Position numbers and translations under genes: made by a program
Assembly: GCF_022414575.1 (NCBI RefSeq)
Contig: NZ_JADWYQ010000026.1
Coordinates: 32,135 to 96,134, forward strand
Origin: Streptomyces sp. MUM 178J
GTDB lineage: Bacteria > Actinomycetota > Actinomycetes > Streptomycetales > Streptomycetaceae
Direction: 5' to 3'
Length of the DNA: 64,000 nucleotides
Notes under the pieces: generated by a model
Told to the model about the DNA's origin: nothing
The model's input: only the letters and a program-made list of their open reading frames with translations
Database searches by the model: none
In this document: positions 7,084 through 20,087 of the stretch, in pieces
How the letters are laid out: each line of letters opens with the position of its first letter
How positions within the stretch are numbered: position 1 is the stretch's first letter

Positions 7084-8328
7084 TCACAGGGCCGTGCTGG
7101 TCGTGGCGGGCCGGAATCCCTCCGCACCGGGGGCGGCCACACCGATCAGCTTCGAAACCCGCCGCAAACGGGATGTGGACGCCTTGCCGACCCTCTGCAC
7201 GATGATCGACGGCAGCGCCTGGTGGCGCGCCCACTCCGGCGCGTCGAGCAGCGCCGTTTCAAGGGTGTCCAGCGAGGTGTCCCACATCTTCGCGTCAGCT
7301 TGGGCCATGGCCTTGTCCATGGCGTACCGGTGGCGGGCTGCGCCGGACAGTGCGGCCTCGTGGTCCGGATTGATGTCCTTCATCAGCGCGAGGGCTTTGC
7401 CCGACTGGCCGAGCGCAACGTTGATGCCGACGGCCTGCGTCGTCGCGGTCACCGGCCCGAAAACCGTGCCGTGTTCCCGAGCCTCCTTGCCCATGCGAGC
7501 GCCCGTTGCGTGGGACTGGGACAGATAGTCCTTCACCCTCTCCTTGTCCTTCATCCTGGACGCGACCACTGCGGCGAAGTTGATGTGCGATCCGTAGGCG
7601 ACCAGGTCACCGGTGGTGGCCTTGGAGAAGCGTGGTTCGATGTCCGTAGCCGCCTTCTCTGCGAGCCGGAGAGCTTCCGGCAGGCGGGCGTCCCTGAGAT
7701 ATACCCAGGACCTGCCGGACATGACGAGAGCGGTGCGCAGGCTGTCGGCGGCCTTCACGGCAGCGTGCTGGGCGTGCCCGATCGCGGCGTACGCGAGGTC
7801 TCGGGACCCCATGAGGTTGGCCACGTAGCTGGCGAGCCGATAGCCGTCTGCCAGCAGCCCCCATGCCTCTGCCTGCTCGCCGGCCGGCTGTTCGTGCAGA
7901 CGGGCGGCGGCCTCGGTGAGCAGCGGCGCTGCAAGTGAACCTGCCTCGACGTACTTCCCGTTCCAGTAGAGCTTCCACAGCCTCTTGTTGCTGGCGAGGA
8001 GTTTCTCGAGGCTTGGCGCGGTCACGGTATCGGGCAGGATGCCCGCGGCTACGTCGTGAACGGTCTGGGACAAGGCGCGCATGACCGTCCGGTCGTCGTG
8101 CTCCATCGCCCGGCGCGGTCCCTGCTGGCCAAGGATGACGGAGGTGTCCACCCGCAGGGCGTCGGCGATCAAGAGGAGAGTTTGAAGGGTGAGCCGCTTG
8201 TCCTGCTCGGCTTGCTGAATGGTGGGCAGAGACAGCCCGGTCATCTCGGCTAGGTCGGACTGCCGGATGTCTTTGCCACGAAGGATCTTGATGCGTGCGC
8301 CTGTGGTGTAGTCACTCCAGCGGGGCAT
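7084..8328 (-). CDS. XRE family regulator with TPR-like C-terminal domain
   Basis: The 414-residue protein has an N-terminal helix-turn-helix: RIKILRGKDIRQSDLAEMTG, then LSLPTIQQAEQ and LQTLLLIADAL. A C-terminal region of about 300 residues consists of TPR-like helical pairs (AEAWGLLADGYRLASYVAN; AYAAIGHAQHAAVKA; ALSGAARHRYAMDKA). This is the common Streptomyces architecture of a DNA-binding head on a TPR sensor. ATG 8328 has GGAG 7 bases upstream; ATG 8340 is an in-frame alternative. A near-perfect 17-bp inverted repeat lies about 60 bases upstream and is a likely autoregulatory operator. It probably controls the downstream small-gene cassette. Confidence 0.85.
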   Translation of the reverse strand: MPRWSDYTTGARIKILRGKDIRQSDLAEMTGLSLPTIQQAEQDKRLTLQTLLLIADALRVDTSVILGQQGPRRAMEHDDRTVMRALSQTVHDVAAGILPDTVTAPSLEKLLASNKRLWKLYWNGKYVEAGSLAAPLLTEAAARLHEQPAGEQAEAWGLLADGYRLASYVANLMGSRDLAYAAIGHAQHAAVKAADSLRTALVMSGRSWVYLRDARLPEALRLAEKAATDIEPRFSKATTGDLVAYGSHINFAAVVASRMKDKERVKDYLSQSHATGARMGKEAREHGTVFGPVTATTQAVGINVALGQSGKALALMKDINPDHEAALSGAARHRYAMDKAMAQADAKMWDTSLDTLETALLDAPEWARHQALPSIIVQRVGKASTSRLRRVSKLIGVAAPGAEGFRPATTSTAL

Positions 8329-8389
8329 GCTGGTCTCCATTCCTAGCGTCCACTGGGAACGGTACCCCTGCTGAAGAGTTCGGGTAACG

Positions 8390-8427
8390 GCAACGGTCTT
8401 ACGGTCACCGGACCGTAGGACCGTTGC
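8390..8427 (-). promoter_or_regulatory. Extended inverted repeat upstream of the XRE gene (candidate operator)
   Basis: Arms at 8390-8406 and 8411-8427 are complementary at 16 of 17 positions around a 4-base centre. Each arm also holds repeated ACGGTC/GACCGT half-sites, so two dimers could bind. It lies 62-99 bases upstream of the start codon. The rest of the 8329-8693 gap holds the XRE leader and the glgB downstream region; no gene is supported there. Confidence 0.65.
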
Positions 8428-8617
8428 GTTGGCGTTGTTGCGGCAACTGAGACGAGCCGCGCGCGATTGGTGCCCCGGCTGACCCAGGGGTAGCTGGGGG
8501 CGTAGTCGCCGCTCGCTGCCGCGGGAAAACGGCAGACCTCGGCGAACCATCCCCTCGGCGTAGGCAGAAGGGGCGGTGCGCCGACCGCAATGTGCGGAAC
8601 GCCGATTCCCCCGGCCC

Positions 8618-8670
8618 CCCAGGCCCCCGGCGCCTCCAGGACCTTGCCTGGGCCGGTGTGAGGGCCTGGG
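8618..8670 (-). terminator. Possible terminator downstream of glgB
   Basis: CCCAGGCCC (8618-8626) and GGGCCTGGG (8662-8670) are inverted repeats just beyond the glgB stop, with a 35-base loop. There is no U-tract, so support is weak. Confidence 0.35.
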
Positions 8671-8693
8671 AGTCCCGGGCCCTTTGGGGGCTG

Positions 8694-11003
<2,310 letters not shown>

Positions 11004-11044
11004 GGGGGCAGCCTCCTGGAAGGGATGAGGGGAGGGGAGAGGAG

Positions 11045-12541
11045 TCAGGGGGTGAGGGCGGCGGCCAGACGGTCGATCGCGGCCATGGGGACCGGCAGCC
11101 AGTCGGGGCGGTGTCTGGCCTCGTACACCGCCTCGTACACCGCCTTGTCCGTCTCGTACGCGCGCAGCAGTTCCGTCTCCTGGCGCGGGTCCGCGCCGCC
11201 GACCTCGGCGTAGCCCTCGCAGTAGGCGCTGCGGCAGCGCTCGGCCCAGTCCGGGTTCCAGGGGCGGTGGGTGCGTGCGGCGTAGTCGAACGAGCGGAGC
11301 ATCCCGGCGACGTCGCGCACCGCGGGCTGCGGCCGGCGGCGCTCGGTGAGCGGCCGTGCGGGCTCGCCCTCGAAGTCGATGACCGACCAGTGCCCGTCGT
11401 CGCCCGCCCCGCCGGCCGTGCCGCCGCCGGACGGTCCCGGGGGCGCCGGCCTGGCAATCAACGGTCCCTCTCCGGGCGCCGTCTCCTGTGCGCCGCGCAG
11501 TATCTGGCCGAGATGCAGATCGCCGTGTACGCGCTGGGCGCACCAGACCCGACCCCGCCGGCCGAGCTCCGCGACCGCTTTGAACGCGGTGCGCAGCCGT
11601 GGCGCGTACGGCGTCAGAGCGGGCACGGCCTCGGCCGCCGCGTCCAGCCGTGCGTACATCCCGTCGGCGAGCTGCTCGATCTGCGGCCGGTGCAGGGTCA
11701 CCGTCGGCAGCTCCTCCGCCAGCGCCCGGTGCACCTCGGCGGTGACCCGGCCCAGCGCCCGGGCCTCCGCGGTGAACGCCTGCCCCTCGGCCAGCGCCTT
11801 GAGCGCCAGCACCCAGGCGTCCTGCGAGCCCCGCAGGAACGGCTGGAGCACGCCCAGGGTGTACGGCTCGGGGGCGCGGGCCTCGTACCAGGCGACGGGG
11901 ACGGGGGCCCGGCCGCACCCCGCGCGGGCGAGTGCGAGCGGCAGCTCCAGATCCGGGTTGGGGCCGGGGTGGATGCGGCGGAACAGCTTGAGGATGTAGG
12001 CGTCGCCGTAGACCAGGGAGGAGTTGGACTGCTCGGCGTCCAGCGGGCGCGGGGCGAGCCCGCCGGGGACGGCGGGTGAGCCGTCGAACCGGTCGAAGCG
12101 CAGCGGGCCGAGTGCGCCGGGGGCGCGCAACCGTTCCAGCAGGAGTTGCGCGAGCCGGGGATCGTACAGGCCTTCATACACGGTCCGCCCGGCGAGCGGT
12201 CCGCTGGCCAGATGGCCGATCAGCGAGGGTGCGAGATGCGGCGGCAGGGTCTGCCGCACCCCGAGGAAGAGCTGGTAGCAGTCGTCGGGCAACGGGCGGC
12301 GGCCCGCCCCCGAGGGCGACCGCTCCTGCTGTCTGACCCTCAGCAGCAGATGGAGCAGCCCCGCGCCCGGCCCGTCCGCGGGGAGCAGTTCGGTGGCTGA
12401 GACCAGCGAGAAGCCGGTGACCGGGCGGCCCTTGCCCGCGAACCACCGTTGCCGCGGAAGCCATCGGTGCAGCAGCGGGGCGAGTGATGCGATGAGGGCG
12501 ACGTGGGCGACCGGGGTCTGGGAGGATGCAGCCTCCGACAT
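11045..12541 (-). CDS. mak: Maltokinase (Mak/Pep2)
   Basis: This 498-residue enzyme phosphorylates maltose with ATP to maltose-1-phosphate, the GlgE substrate. Visible features are the N-terminal cap [23 protein letters not shown] with the lysine in YILKLFRR, the catalytic loop [12 protein letters not shown] and metal-binding [16 protein letters not shown], as in eukaryote-like kinases of this family. ATG 12541 begins a typical MSEAAS leader with AAGGA upstream. A 203-base gap with a strong hairpin separates it from treS, and a -10-like TAGGGT lies in its own leader, so mak-glgB may also be expressed apart from glgE-treS. Confidence 0.95.
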   Translation of the reverse strand: MSEAASSQTPVAHVALIASLAPLLHRWLPRQRWFAGKGRPVTGFSLVSATELLPADGPGAGLLHLLLRVRQQERSPSGAGRRPLPDDCYQLFLGVRQTLPPHLAPSLIGHLASGPLAGRTVYEGLYDPRLAQLLLERLRAPGALGPLRFDRFDGSPAVPGGLAPRPLDAEQSNSSLVYGDAYILKLFRRIHPGPNPDLELPLALARAGCGRAPVPVAWYEARAPEPYTLGVLQPFLRGSQDAWVLALKALAEGQAFTAEARALGRVTAEVHRALAEELPTVTLHRPQIEQLADGMYARLDAAAEAVPALTPYAPRLRTAFKAVAELGRRGRVWCAQRVHGDLHLGQILRGAQETAPGEGPLIARPAPPGPSGGGTAGGAGDDGHWSVIDFEGEPARPLTERRRPQPAVRDVAGMLRSFDYAARTHRPWNPDWAERCRSAYCEGYAEVGGADPRQETELLRAYETDKAVYEAVYEARHRPDWLPVPMAAIDRLAAALTP

Positions 12542-12567
12542 GGCATCGCGTCCTTTCCCCGGGATAC

Positions 12568-12573
12568 ACCCTA
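12568..12573 (-). promoter_or_regulatory. Candidate -10 box for mak
   Basis: On the minus strand the hexamer TAGGGT lies 27-32 bases upstream of the mak ATG, flanked by an imperfect inverted repeat (CCGGGATACAC and GTGTCCCGG on the plus strand). The -35 is weak, so the call is tentative. Confidence 0.35.
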
Positions 12574-12650
12574 GAAGTGCTGCATGCGCAGAGTGTCCCG
12601 GATTGCAGCAGTGGCTGTCCGGCGGCGCGCGGGGGTGAGGGGGAGAGTGC

Positions 12651-12684
12651 CCCCGCCGGGGCGGCGGAAACCGCCCCGGCGGGG
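12651..12684 (-). terminator. Strong hairpin between treS and mak
   Basis: CCCCGCCGGGGCGG (12651-12664) and CCGCCCCGGCGGGG (12671-12684) form a perfect 14-bp stem with a 6-base loop, 60 bases after the treS stop. There is no clear U-tract. It may terminate or attenuate read-through from glgE-treS into mak-glgB, or stabilise the 3' end of the upstream message. Confidence 0.75.
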
Positions 12685-12744
12685 ACATCCCTTCCATCGG
12701 CGGATGCGTCTGGGCATATCGTGACGGGTGTGCCGATCGCTCCT

Positions 12745-14457
12745 TTAGGACGGAGCCGCTGCCGCGTCCTTCCGCAGCCGGAACCAGTAGAAGCCGTGGC
12801 CCGCCAGCGTCAGCAGATACGGCCACTGGCCGACCGCGGGGAAGCGCACGCCCCCGATCAGCTCAACCGGGTGGTAGCCGCTGAACCGGCGCAGATCCAG
12901 TTCCGTCGGCTGGGCGAAGCGCGAGAAGTTGTTCACGCACATCACCAGGTCGTCCTTGAACTCCCGGAGGAAGGCCAGGACGGACGGGTTCGACGAGGGC
13001 AGCTCGCTGTACGAGCCGAGCCCGAAGGCCGGGTTCTGCTTGCGGATCTCGATCATCCGGCGGGTCCAGTGCAGCAGCGAGGACGGTGAGGCCATCGCCG
13101 CCTCCACATTGGTGACCTGGTAGCCGTAGACCGGGTCCATGATGGTCGGCAGATACAGCCGTCCGGGGTCGCAGGAGGAGAAGCCGGCGTTTCTGTCCGG
13201 GGTCCACTGCATCGGTGTGCGCACCGCGTCCCGGTCGCCCAGCCAGATGTTGTCGCCCATTCCGATCTCGTCCCCGTAGTAGAGGATCGGGGAGCCGGGC
13301 AGCGACAGCAGCAGCGCCGTGAACAGCTCGATCTGGTTGCGGTCGTTGTCCAGCAGGGGCGCGAGCCGCCGGCGGATGCCGATGTTGGCCCGCATCCGCG
13401 GGTCCTTGGCGTACTCCGCGTACATGTAGTCGCGCTCTTCGTCGGTGACCATTTCGAGGGTGAGCTCGTCGTGGTTCCGCAGGAAGATGCCCCACTGGCA
13501 GTTCTTGGGGATCGCCGGGGTCTTGGCGAGGATTTCGGAGACCGGGTAGCGGGATTCGCGCCGTACGGCCATGAAGATGCGCGGCATCACCGGAAAGTGG
13601 AACGCCATATGGCATTCGTCGCCGCCCGCCGCGTAGTCGCCGAAGTAGTCGACGACGTCCTCGGGCCACTGGTTGGCCTCGGCGAGCAGCACCGTGTCCG
13701 GGTAGTGCGCGTCGATCTCCTTGCGGACCCGCTTGAGGAAGGAGTGGGTGGCGGGGAGGTTCTCGCAGTTGGTGCCCTCCTGCTGGTACAGATACGGCAC
13801 CGCGTCCAGCCGGAAGCCGTCGATGCCCAGGTCCAGCCAGAAGCGCAGCGCGGAGATGATCTCCTCCTGCACCGCGGGGTTCTCGTAGTTGAGATCGGGC
13901 TGGTGGGAGAAGAAGCGGTGCCAGTAGTACTGCTTGCGCACCGGGTCGAAGGTCCAGTTCGACGTCTCGGTGTCGACGAAGATGATCCGGGCGTCCTCGT
14001 ACTGCTTGTCGTCGTCCGCCCAGAGGTAGTAGTCGCCGTAGGGCCCGTCCGGGTTGGTGCGGGACTCCTGGAACCACGGGTGCTGGTCGCTGGTGTGGTT
14101 CATGACGAAGTCGATGATCACGCGCATGCCGCGCTGGTGGGCCGCGTCCACGAACTCCACGAAGTCGGCCAGGTCGCCGAAGTCCGGCAGTACGGAGGTG
14201 TAGTCCGCCACGTCGTAACCGCCGTCCCGCAGCGGGGACTTGAAGAAGGGCGGCAGCCACAGGCAGTCCACGCCCAGCCACTGCAGATAGTCCAGTTTGG
14301 CGGTGATGCCTTTGAGGTCGCCGATGCCGTCGCCGTTGCTGTCCTGGAAGGAGCGGACGAGGACTTCGTAGAAGACGGCCCGCTTGAACCAGTCGGGATC
14401 GCGGTCCTTGGCCGGAGTGTCCTCGAACGTGTCGTGGACGGGCTCATTGACGATCAT
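12745..14457 (-). CDS. treS: Trehalose synthase (maltose alpha-D-glucosyltransferase) TreS
   Basis: The 570-residue GH13_16 enzyme interconverts trehalose and maltose. It shows [23 protein letters not shown], the nucleophile region [11 protein letters not shown], acid/base region [21 protein letters not shown] and the [18 protein letters not shown] segment. The length matches bacterial TreS without a fused maltokinase. ATG 14457 overlaps the glgE stop (ATGA) and GGAGGG lies 11 bases upstream, so translation is coupled to glgE. TreS feeds maltose to Mak, whose product feeds GlgE. Confidence 0.96.
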   Translation of the reverse strand: MIVNEPVHDTFEDTPAKDRDPDWFKRAVFYEVLVRSFQDSNGDGIGDLKGITAKLDYLQWLGVDCLWLPPFFKSPLRDGGYDVADYTSVLPDFGDLADFVEFVDAAHQRGMRVIIDFVMNHTSDQHPWFQESRTNPDGPYGDYYLWADDDKQYEDARIIFVDTETSNWTFDPVRKQYYWHRFFSHQPDLNYENPAVQEEIISALRFWLDLGIDGFRLDAVPYLYQQEGTNCENLPATHSFLKRVRKEIDAHYPDTVLLAEANQWPEDVVDYFGDYAAGGDECHMAFHFPVMPRIFMAVRRESRYPVSEILAKTPAIPKNCQWGIFLRNHDELTLEMVTDEERDYMYAEYAKDPRMRANIGIRRRLAPLLDNDRNQIELFTALLLSLPGSPILYYGDEIGMGDNIWLGDRDAVRTPMQWTPDRNAGFSSCDPGRLYLPTIMDPVYGYQVTNVEAAMASPSSLLHWTRRMIEIRKQNPAFGLGSYSELPSSNPSVLAFLREFKDDLVMCVNNFSRFAQPTELDLRRFSGYHPVELIGGVRFPAVGQWPYLLTLAGHGFYWFRLRKDAAAAPS

Positions 14458-16586
14458 GATGTGGGTGACCCTCCGATCGGCGGGGACGGTCGCAGAACGA
14501 GGATGTGCGCTGGCGTGATGCCCGGCTCGAGGCGCACATAGTTGGTTCTGCCCCAGTGATAGGTCTCGCCGGTGAGCTCGTCGCGCACCGGCGCGCTCTC
14601 GTGCCAGTCGAGGCCGAGGCGCGGCATGTCCAACGAGACCGTGGCCTCCTGGGTGTGGTGCGGGTCCAGGTTGGCGACCACCAGGACGACGTCGGAGCCC
14701 GGGTCTCCCGGGCGTCCCGAGTGCTTCGAGTACGCGATCACCTGGTCGTTGTCGACGTCGTGGAAGGTGAGGTCGCGAAGCTGCTGCAGGGCCGGATGGC
14801 GGCGGCGGACCCGGTTCAGCCGGGTGATCAGCGGGGCGATGCTGCGTCCCTCCCGCTCGGCCGACTCCCAGTCCCTGGGGCGCAGTTGGTACTTCTCCGA
14901 GTCGAGGTACTCCTCGCTGCCCTGCCTGAGCGGGGTGTTCTCGCACAGCTCGTATCCGGCGTACACGCCCCAGGACGGCGACATCGTCGCCGCGAGCACC
15001 GCCCGCACCTCGAAGGCGGGCCGGCCGCCCTGCTGGAGGTAGGCGTGCAGGATGTCCGGGGTGTTCACAAAGAAGTTGGGACGCATGCAGGCGGCCGCGT
15101 CGCCGGACAGCTCGGTCAGATACTCGGTCAGCTCCGCCTTGGTGTTGCGCCAGGTGAAGTAGGTGTACGACTGCTGGAAGCCGACCGCGGCCAGCGTGTG
15201 CATCATCGCCGGGCGGGTGAACGCCTCCGCCAGGAAGACCACGTCCGGATCGGTGCGGTTGATCTCCCCGATGACCTTCTCCCAGAAGACGACCGGCTTG
15301 GTGTGCGGATTGTCCACCCGGAAGATCCGCACCCCGTGGCCCATCCAGAAGCGCATGACGCGCAGCGTCTCCTTGACGAGACCCGGCATGTCCGCGTCGA
15401 AGGCGATCGGATAGATGTCCTGGTACTTCTTCGGCGGGTTCTCGGCGTAGGCGATGGAGCCGTCGGCCCTGCGGTGGAACCACTCGGGATGCTTCTCCAC
15501 CCAGGGGTGGTCGGGGGAGCACTGGAGCGCGAAGTCGAGGGCGACCTCCATGCGCAGCGAGCGGGCCGCCAGCACGAAGCGGTCGAAGTCCTCAAGGGTG
15601 CCGAGGTCCGGGTGGAGTGCGTCATGGCCGCCTTCGGCGGAGCCGATCGCCCAGGGCACGCCCACATCGTGCGGCCCGGCCGAGAGGGAGTTGTTGGGGC
15701 CCTTGCGGTGTGAGGAGCCGATGGGGTGGACCGGGGGCAGATAGACGACGTCGAAGCCCATCGCCGCGATCGCGGGCAGCCGCTCCGCGGCGGTGCGCAG
15801 CGTGCCGGAGACCGGCGGGCCGTCGTCGGCGACGACCGCGCCCTCGGAGCGGGGGAACATCTCGTACCAGGAGCCGTACAGCGCCCGCTTGCGCTCGACG
15901 AGCAGAGGCAACGCCGAAGAGGAGGTGACCAGTTCGCGCAGCGGGTGGCGGTCGAGGGCGGCGCGGGCGTCGGGAGCCAGCGCGGCGGCGAGCCGTGCGG
16001 CGGCCGGCCGGGCCTCGTCGCGCAGCGCGTCCACGGCGGCGAGCACCGCCTCCCGGCCGTCCTTCTTGGGCACACCCGCGGCGGCCCGCTCATACAGCTC
16101 CGCGCCTTCCGCCAGCATCAGCGCGGTGTCGATCCCGGCGGGGATCTTGATCTGGGCGTGCTGCCGCCAGGTGGCGACCGGGTCGCTCCACGCCTCCACG
16201 GAGTACGTCCACAGGCCCTCGGCATCGGCGGCGACCTCCGCACCGTAGCGGTCGGTGCCGGGCGCGAGCTCCCGCATCGGGGTGAAGGGACCGGGCCGCC
16301 CGCTGGGGTCGCGCAGCACGACATTGGCGGCGACGGCGTCATGGCCTTCGCGGAAAACGGTGGCGGTGACCTGGAAGGTCTCGCCCGTCACCGCTTTGGC
16401 GGGCCTTCTTCCGCAGTCGACGAGAGGGCGGACGTCCAGGACGGGGATGCGGCCGATCATGGGGTTCACGACATCACCTGAGGGCAGTGCGGGCAGAACG
16501 GACTGGGCCGTTTGCGTCGTTTTACTCGATTTTGGAGTGCTGGTTCTTTGTAGCTGCTCGGTCGTCGACTGGCGGGCTGCGGGCAT
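14454..16586 (-). CDS. glgE: Alpha-1,4-glucan:maltose-1-phosphate maltosyltransferase GlgE
   Basis: The 710-residue GH13_3 enzyme extends alpha-1,4-glucans with maltosyl units from maltose-1-phosphate. An N-terminal domain starts [11 protein letters not shown] and runs on to [19 protein letters not shown]. The barrel has the nucleophile Asp425 in [10 protein letters not shown], acid/base Glu454 in [10 protein letters not shown] and the [12 protein letters not shown] substrate loop. A C-terminal beta domain ends in [14 protein letters not shown] 16586 has AGGAG 6 bases upstream. It is the first gene of glgE-treS-mak-glgB. A roughly 40-residue Thr/Ser/Gln-rich leader precedes the conserved core. 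The nearest glgP is 11.9 kb away across unrelated genes. Confidence 0.96.
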   Translation of the reverse strand: MPAARQSTTEQLQRTSTPKSSKTTQTAQSVLPALPSGDVVNPMIGRIPVLDVRPLVDCGRRPAKAVTGETFQVTATVFREGHDAVAANVVLRDPSGRPGPFTPMRELAPGTDRYGAEVAADAEGLWTYSVEAWSDPVATWRQHAQIKIPAGIDTALMLAEGAELYERAAAGVPKKDGREAVLAAVDALRDEARPAAARLAAALAPDARAALDRHPLRELVTSSSALPLLVERKRALYGSWYEMFPRSEGAVVADDGPPVSGTLRTAAERLPAIAAMGFDVVYLPPVHPIGSSHRKGPNNSLSAGPHDVGVPWAIGSAEGGHDALHPDLGTLEDFDRFVLAARSLRMEVALDFALQCSPDHPWVEKHPEWFHRRADGSIAYAENPPKKYQDIYPIAFDADMPGLVKETLRVMRFWMGHGVRIFRVDNPHTKPVVFWEKVIGEINRTDPDVVFLAEAFTRPAMMHTLAAVGFQQSYTYFTWRNTKAELTEYLTELSGDAAACMRPNFFVNTPDILHAYLQQGGRPAFEVRAVLAATMSPSWGVYAGYELCENTPLRQGSEEYLDSEKYQLRPRDWESAEREGRSIAPLITRLNRVRRRHPALQQLRDLTFHDVDNDQVIAYSKHSGRPGDPGSDVVLVVANLDPHHTQEATVSLDMPRLGLDWHESAPVRDELTGETYHWGRTNYVRLEPGITPAHILVLRPSPPIGGSPTS

Positions 16587-16930
16587 GGCCGCTCCTGTCC
16601 GCGTTCACTCGGCTGGGCGGAAGAAATACTCAGAGGGACGCGCTCGCCTGCGTATGTACCGGATGAGCCTTCCCACGCCCGGTGGGTGGGCAATCCGGTG
16701 GTCGGGTGACTGCCTGTCCGGTGCTCTCGTCCTGTGCTGCCCGTGCTCCGAGAGACATTTGCACCACACCGGCGAGCGCGCCAGGGGCCCTGCAAAAGGT
16801 GGGACCACGACATCGCCGCGGTTTTCGGTCACGCGGTAAACACTTCGCCGCCGTACGGCTGTTACCGGGCGAGGGCGAGCGCACGCGGTGCGTCGCCCGC
16901 ACGGTTCGGTGAGCGAGCAGGGGAGTCCCG
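16587..16930. other. Divergent intergenic region upstream of glgE
   Basis: These 344 bases lie between the divergent glgE and small-membrane-protein genes and must hold the glgE operon promoter. I see no convincing -35/-10 pair or long palindrome. Frames through it are shadows with no ribosome site of their own. Confidence 0.5.
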
Positions 16931-17149
16931 ATGCAGGAATCGATGGTGGCGGTGGCGGCGGTCGGAGTGGTGACGGGTCTCCCGAGAATCCTGCTGTTCT
17001 GGCTGATGTCGAGGGAGCGGCGGCGTATCGTGGCCGCCGTCTCTGGGACGGGGGCCGCGGCCGCCGCGCTGGTTCTGGACCACCGCGGCCCGGGCAGGGC
17101 CAGCCTGACGCTGCTCCCGGCGCCGGGGCACGAGGGGGGAGAGCGTTGA
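16931..17149 (+). CDS. Small hydrophobic protein upstream of an ECF sigma factor
   Basis: ATG 16931 follows AGGGGAG by 6 bases and opens a 72-residue frame. A hydrophobic stretch (about residues 5-26, AVAAVGVVTGLPRILLFWLM) is followed by a basic SRERRR and a weaker Ala-rich segment (34-49). It is a possible one- or two-pass membrane peptide. Its stop overlaps the TTG start of the sigma-factor gene, so the genes are coupled. An anti-sigma role is imaginable from position but there is no ZAS motif. Unrecognised family. Confidence 0.5.
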   Translation: MQESMVAVAAVGVVTGLPRILLFWLMSRERRRIVAAVSGTGAAAAALVLDHRGPGRASLTLLPAPGHEGGER

Positions 17150-18021
17150 CCGGGCAGATCGAAGCGGACGAGGTGACGGCATCCGGGCTGACGTTCGACG
17201 CGTTCTTCGCGCGGACCTTCCCCGGCATGACGGCCAGGGCGCTGCTGCTGTGCGGAGGCTGCGGCCAGGACGCGGAGGACGCCGTGCAGGAGGCGTACAC
17301 CGCCGCCTTCGTGCGCTGGGACCGGCTGCGGCACTACGACGCCCCCGACGCATGGGTGTACCGGGTGGTCCGGCAGCGGCTGTGGGCCGCCGCCCGCGAC
17401 CGGGCGCGCACCAGGCCCGCGGAGCCGGACACCCTGCGGCCGCCCGCTGCCGCCGCCGTCGAACAGACCGTCGAGGCGCGTGCGGTGCTCTCCGCGGTGG
17501 CCGCGCTGCCGGCGAAGCAGCGGACGGTTCTGGTGCTCAACTGCCTCGAAGGCATGACCCAGGAGGCGATCGCCGAGGAACTGGGCATCACCAGAGGCGG
17601 CGTCGCCACCCATGTGTCCCGGGCCCGCGACAAGCTGGCCAAGGCTCTGGGCCTGCGGGGGCAGCGGACCGCCGGCGGAGCGCGGCGGGCGCGGCACGAG
17701 GACGGCGACGCGCTGGTGCCCGCGCGCACCTTCGCCGCCGTGGCGCGCCCGGTGGAACCGGCCGACCCGGTCACGGCGCTGCTGCGGCGCACCGAGCTGT
17801 GGCTGCGCGCCGTGGCAGCCCAGTCGGAGCGTCCGGCCGCCATGCTCGCCGCCGTGCGCCGCGCCGCCGCCGCGCGAGGAGCGCACGGCGCGCGAGGAGC
17901 GCACGGCGCGCGAGGAGCGCACGGCGCGCGAGGAGCGCACGGCGCGGGGGGAGCGCACGGCGCGGGGGGAGTGCACGGTGCGCGAGAGGCCGGCGGCTTG
18001 CGAGAGGCTGACGGGGCATGA
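17146..18021 (+). CDS. ECF-type RNA polymerase sigma factor with repetitive C-terminal tail
   Basis: Region 2 ([32 protein letters not shown]) and region 4 ([43 protein letters not shown]) identify an ECF sigma factor. It is 291 residues from TTG 17146, which follows GGGGGAG and overlaps the previous stop; GTG 17173 is an alternative. The last about 120 residues are extra and end in six copies of a six-residue RGAHGA-like repeat coded by an 18-bp tandem repeat. The stop overlaps the start of an M48 protease (ATGA), suggesting the protease belongs to the sigma factor's regulatory circuit or regulon. Confidence 0.85.
   Translation: MTGQIEADEVTASGLTFDAFFARTFPGMTARALLLCGGCGQDAEDAVQEAYTAAFVRWDRLRHYDAPDAWVYRVVRQRLWAAARDRARTRPAEPDTLRPPAAAAVEQTVEARAVLSAVAALPAKQRTVLVLNCLEGMTQEAIAEELGITRGGVATHVSRARDKLAKALGLRGQRTAGGARRARHEDGDALVPARTFAAVARPVEPADPVTALLRRTELWLRAVAAQSERPAAMLAAVRRAAAARGAHGARGAHGARGAHGARGAHGAGGAHGAGGVHGAREAGGLREADGA
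17875..17982 (+). repeat. Six tandem 18-bp repeats inside the sigma-factor gene
   Basis: Six in-frame copies of CGAGGAGCGCACGGCGCG (the last two vary, GGGGGA for CGAGGA) encode Arg-Gly-Ala-His-Gly-Ala. Since 18 is divisible by 3, copy-number change would not break the frame. Confidence 0.92.
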
Positions 18022-20087
18022 GGAGGGCGAGCCGGTTATCCCGGCTGCTGCACACCGCGGTGGCGCTCGCACTGGTGGCGGGCTTCTATGTGCTGGCCGT
18101 CGTGCTGGTCGGGGGCTATGGCTTCTTCGGCGTCGTCATGGCCCGGATCGTGTTCGCACCGGAGGACGACGGCAGCCTGCCCGTCGCGCTGCTCCAGGTC
18201 GGATTCGCCGCGGCCGCCGTGGCGGTGATCCCTCAGATCTTCGCCAGAGCGGGCAGCACAGGGCCCCGGCCCCGCACGGTCGCCGTCGACGGGGCCGCGG
18301 CCCCCGGCCTGTGGGACGAGGTGGTGGAGCTGGCGGAGCGCACGGGCGTCGCCGTGCCCACCGAGATCCGGCTGACCGCCGAGGCCAACGCGGCGGTGGT
18401 CGAGGATATGCGCACCGGCTCACGCGGCATCCGGGAACGGCGGCTCTACCTCGGCCTGCCGCTGCTGGCCGGCCTGAAGGCCGACGAACTGCGCGCCGTG
18501 CTCTGCCATGAACTGGGGCACTGCGCCCAGGGACACACCCGGTTCGCGGCCCGCGTCTACCAGGGCGCCGTAGGACTGGACGCTGCCTGCCGGACCTTCG
18601 CCAGGCCCGAGGTCGGCAATCCGATCACCACCGCCTACACCGGCTTCCAGCATCTGACGCTGCGTCTGTACGCCTGGCTGTACAACGTGCTCTCCTTCGC
18701 CGTCCGACGCAGGCAGGAGTTGGACGCCGACGCCGCCGCGGCATCCGCGGTGGGACCGGAGGCGGCGGCCGCCGCGCTGACGTCCGCCGCCGCGCTGGGC
18801 CGGGCGTGGGACGACTTCCGCATCCGGCTGCTGGATTCGATGGCGGTGGCCGGGAGGATGCCGGACGATCCGCTGCGCGCTTTCGCGGCGATGCTCGACG
18901 ATCCGGAGTACCGGGCCTGGACGGCGGCCCGGCCGGGGCCGGGGCCGGTTCCGCCCCGTCATCCCTTCGACTCCCATCCGCCTCTGGAGCGGCGGCTGGA
19001 GGCGCTGCGGGCACAGCCCTCCGCGGTCACGGAGCGCGATCTGCGCCCCGCGTATCTGCTGATTGGGCCGGACGGAACCCTTCCGGAGACGGCGCTCGCC
19101 GTGCTGCTGCCGACCCGTCCGTCGGGCCGCAGACGCCAAACGTGCCCCTGGGCCGACTGGCCGAACGAAGCGGCGGAGGTGCGCGCAGTCCGCGCCGTGG
19201 AGGAACTGCACAGGGCGGTGGGCCTGATCGCCATGGCGCGCCCCACGACGGGCGGAATGCTCGAACTGCTCACCGGCGGGCGGGGCCCCGAACTCGTCGA
19301 CGCACTGCGGGACGCGGGGTGGGGTGAAGGGTGGCGGGAGCGGTGGAGCGGTGGCCGGGGGGCCGGAGCCGAGAGCGTCGAAGACAGCGAAGGCATCGAA
19401 GACATCGAGGACTGCTACGACGGCGGCAAGTGGGTCGGGGAGCCCTGGTGGCGCACGGCGCCGGAGCACCGGGCAGCCGCCGGTCCGCGGGCGCGCGAGG
19501 CCCGGCGGGCGGCACAGCGCGAGGCCGACGCCCGTCGCGCGGCCCTCGCGGTGGAAGTCCTCGTGGCACAGGCCCTCGTCGCCGCGGGCCGCGCCCGCTG
19601 GACGTTCCGCTGGGACGGTCCCGGACGGGCGGTGGCCGGGGACGAACAGGCGGCCGAGGCCCTGGAGCTCGCGCCGGGCGCGCCGGCCGACCCGCAGCGC
19701 GCCGCCCGGCTGCACTCCTGCCTGCTGCTGTGCCGGGTGGGCATGGACGACGAGCTGCGCAGCGCGGGCCGGGGGTCCGCGCTGCGGGTTCCGCCGGAGC
19801 CCCCGCCCGCCGAGCCGGCGACGGAGCCCCCGCGGAAACTGTTCCCGGCAGTCGCTTTCCTGATGGCGCTGCTCACCCTGCTGTTGTTCGGTCTGCGCTG
19901 GCAGACCGTCAACAGGGAACCGCCGTCGCCGCCGCCCCTGCCCCGCGACGCGCGTACCGAGGCGCCCCTGTACCGGCCCGTCTGCCCGCCCGGCTACCGG
20001 CAGCAGGGGCTGTGGTGCGTGCCCGTCGACGAGGCGCTGTCCGGCGGGCCGCCCACTCAGGGCACGGCGCCCCAGCTGGGCTCCTGA
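18018..20087 (+). CDS. M48-family membrane zinc metalloprotease (HtpX-like)
   Basis: The 689-residue protein has two N-terminal membrane segments (about 10-42 and 54-76). A zinc site follows, with His164-Glu165-x-x-His168 in [13 protein letters not shown] and third ligand Glu234 in [13 protein letters not shown] long Arg/Ala-rich cytoplasmic domain precedes a C-terminal membrane segment (about 610-630) and a short Pro/Cys-containing tail. M48 proteases degrade membrane proteins or process signals. ATG 18018 overlaps the sigma-factor stop. Codon 7 is TTA (18036-18038), so translation should depend on the bldA tRNA. An acidic insert (about 455-475) and the large middle domain are not typical of HtpX. 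Confidence 0.82.
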   Translation: MRRASRLSRLLHTAVALALVAGFYVLAVVLVGGYGFFGVVMARIVFAPEDDGSLPVALLQVGFAAAAVAVIPQIFARAGSTGPRPRTVAVDGAAAPGLWDEVVELAERTGVAVPTEIRLTAEANAAVVEDMRTGSRGIRERRLYLGLPLLAGLKADELRAVLCHELGHCAQGHTRFAARVYQGAVGLDAACRTFARPEVGNPITTAYTGFQHLTLRLYAWLYNVLSFAVRRRQELDADAAAASAVGPEAAAAALTSAAALGRAWDDFRIRLLDSMAVAGRMPDDPLRAFAAMLDDPEYRAWTAARPGPGPVPPRHPFDSHPPLERRLEALRAQPSAVTERDLRPAYLLIGPDGTLPETALAVLLPTRPSGRRRQTCPWADWPNEAAEVRAVRAVEELHRAVGLIAMARPTTGGMLELLTGGRGPELVDALRDAGWGEGWRERWSGGRGAGAESVEDSEGIEDIEDCYDGGKWVGEPWWRTAPEHRAAAGPRAREARRAAQREADARRAALAVEVLVAQALVAAGRARWTFRWDGPGRAVAGDEQAAEALELAPGAPADPQRAARLHSCLLLCRVGMDDELRSAGRGSALRVPPEPPPAEPATEPPRKLFPAVAFLMALLTLLLFGLRWQTVNREPPSPPPLPRDARTEAPLYRPVCPPGYRQQGLWCVPVDEALSGGPPTQGTAPQLGS

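Noticed and set aside
17875..17982. 18-bp repeats as CRISPR or attachment sites
   Set aside because: They are contiguous, spacer-free, in-frame repeats at the end of the sigma-factor gene.
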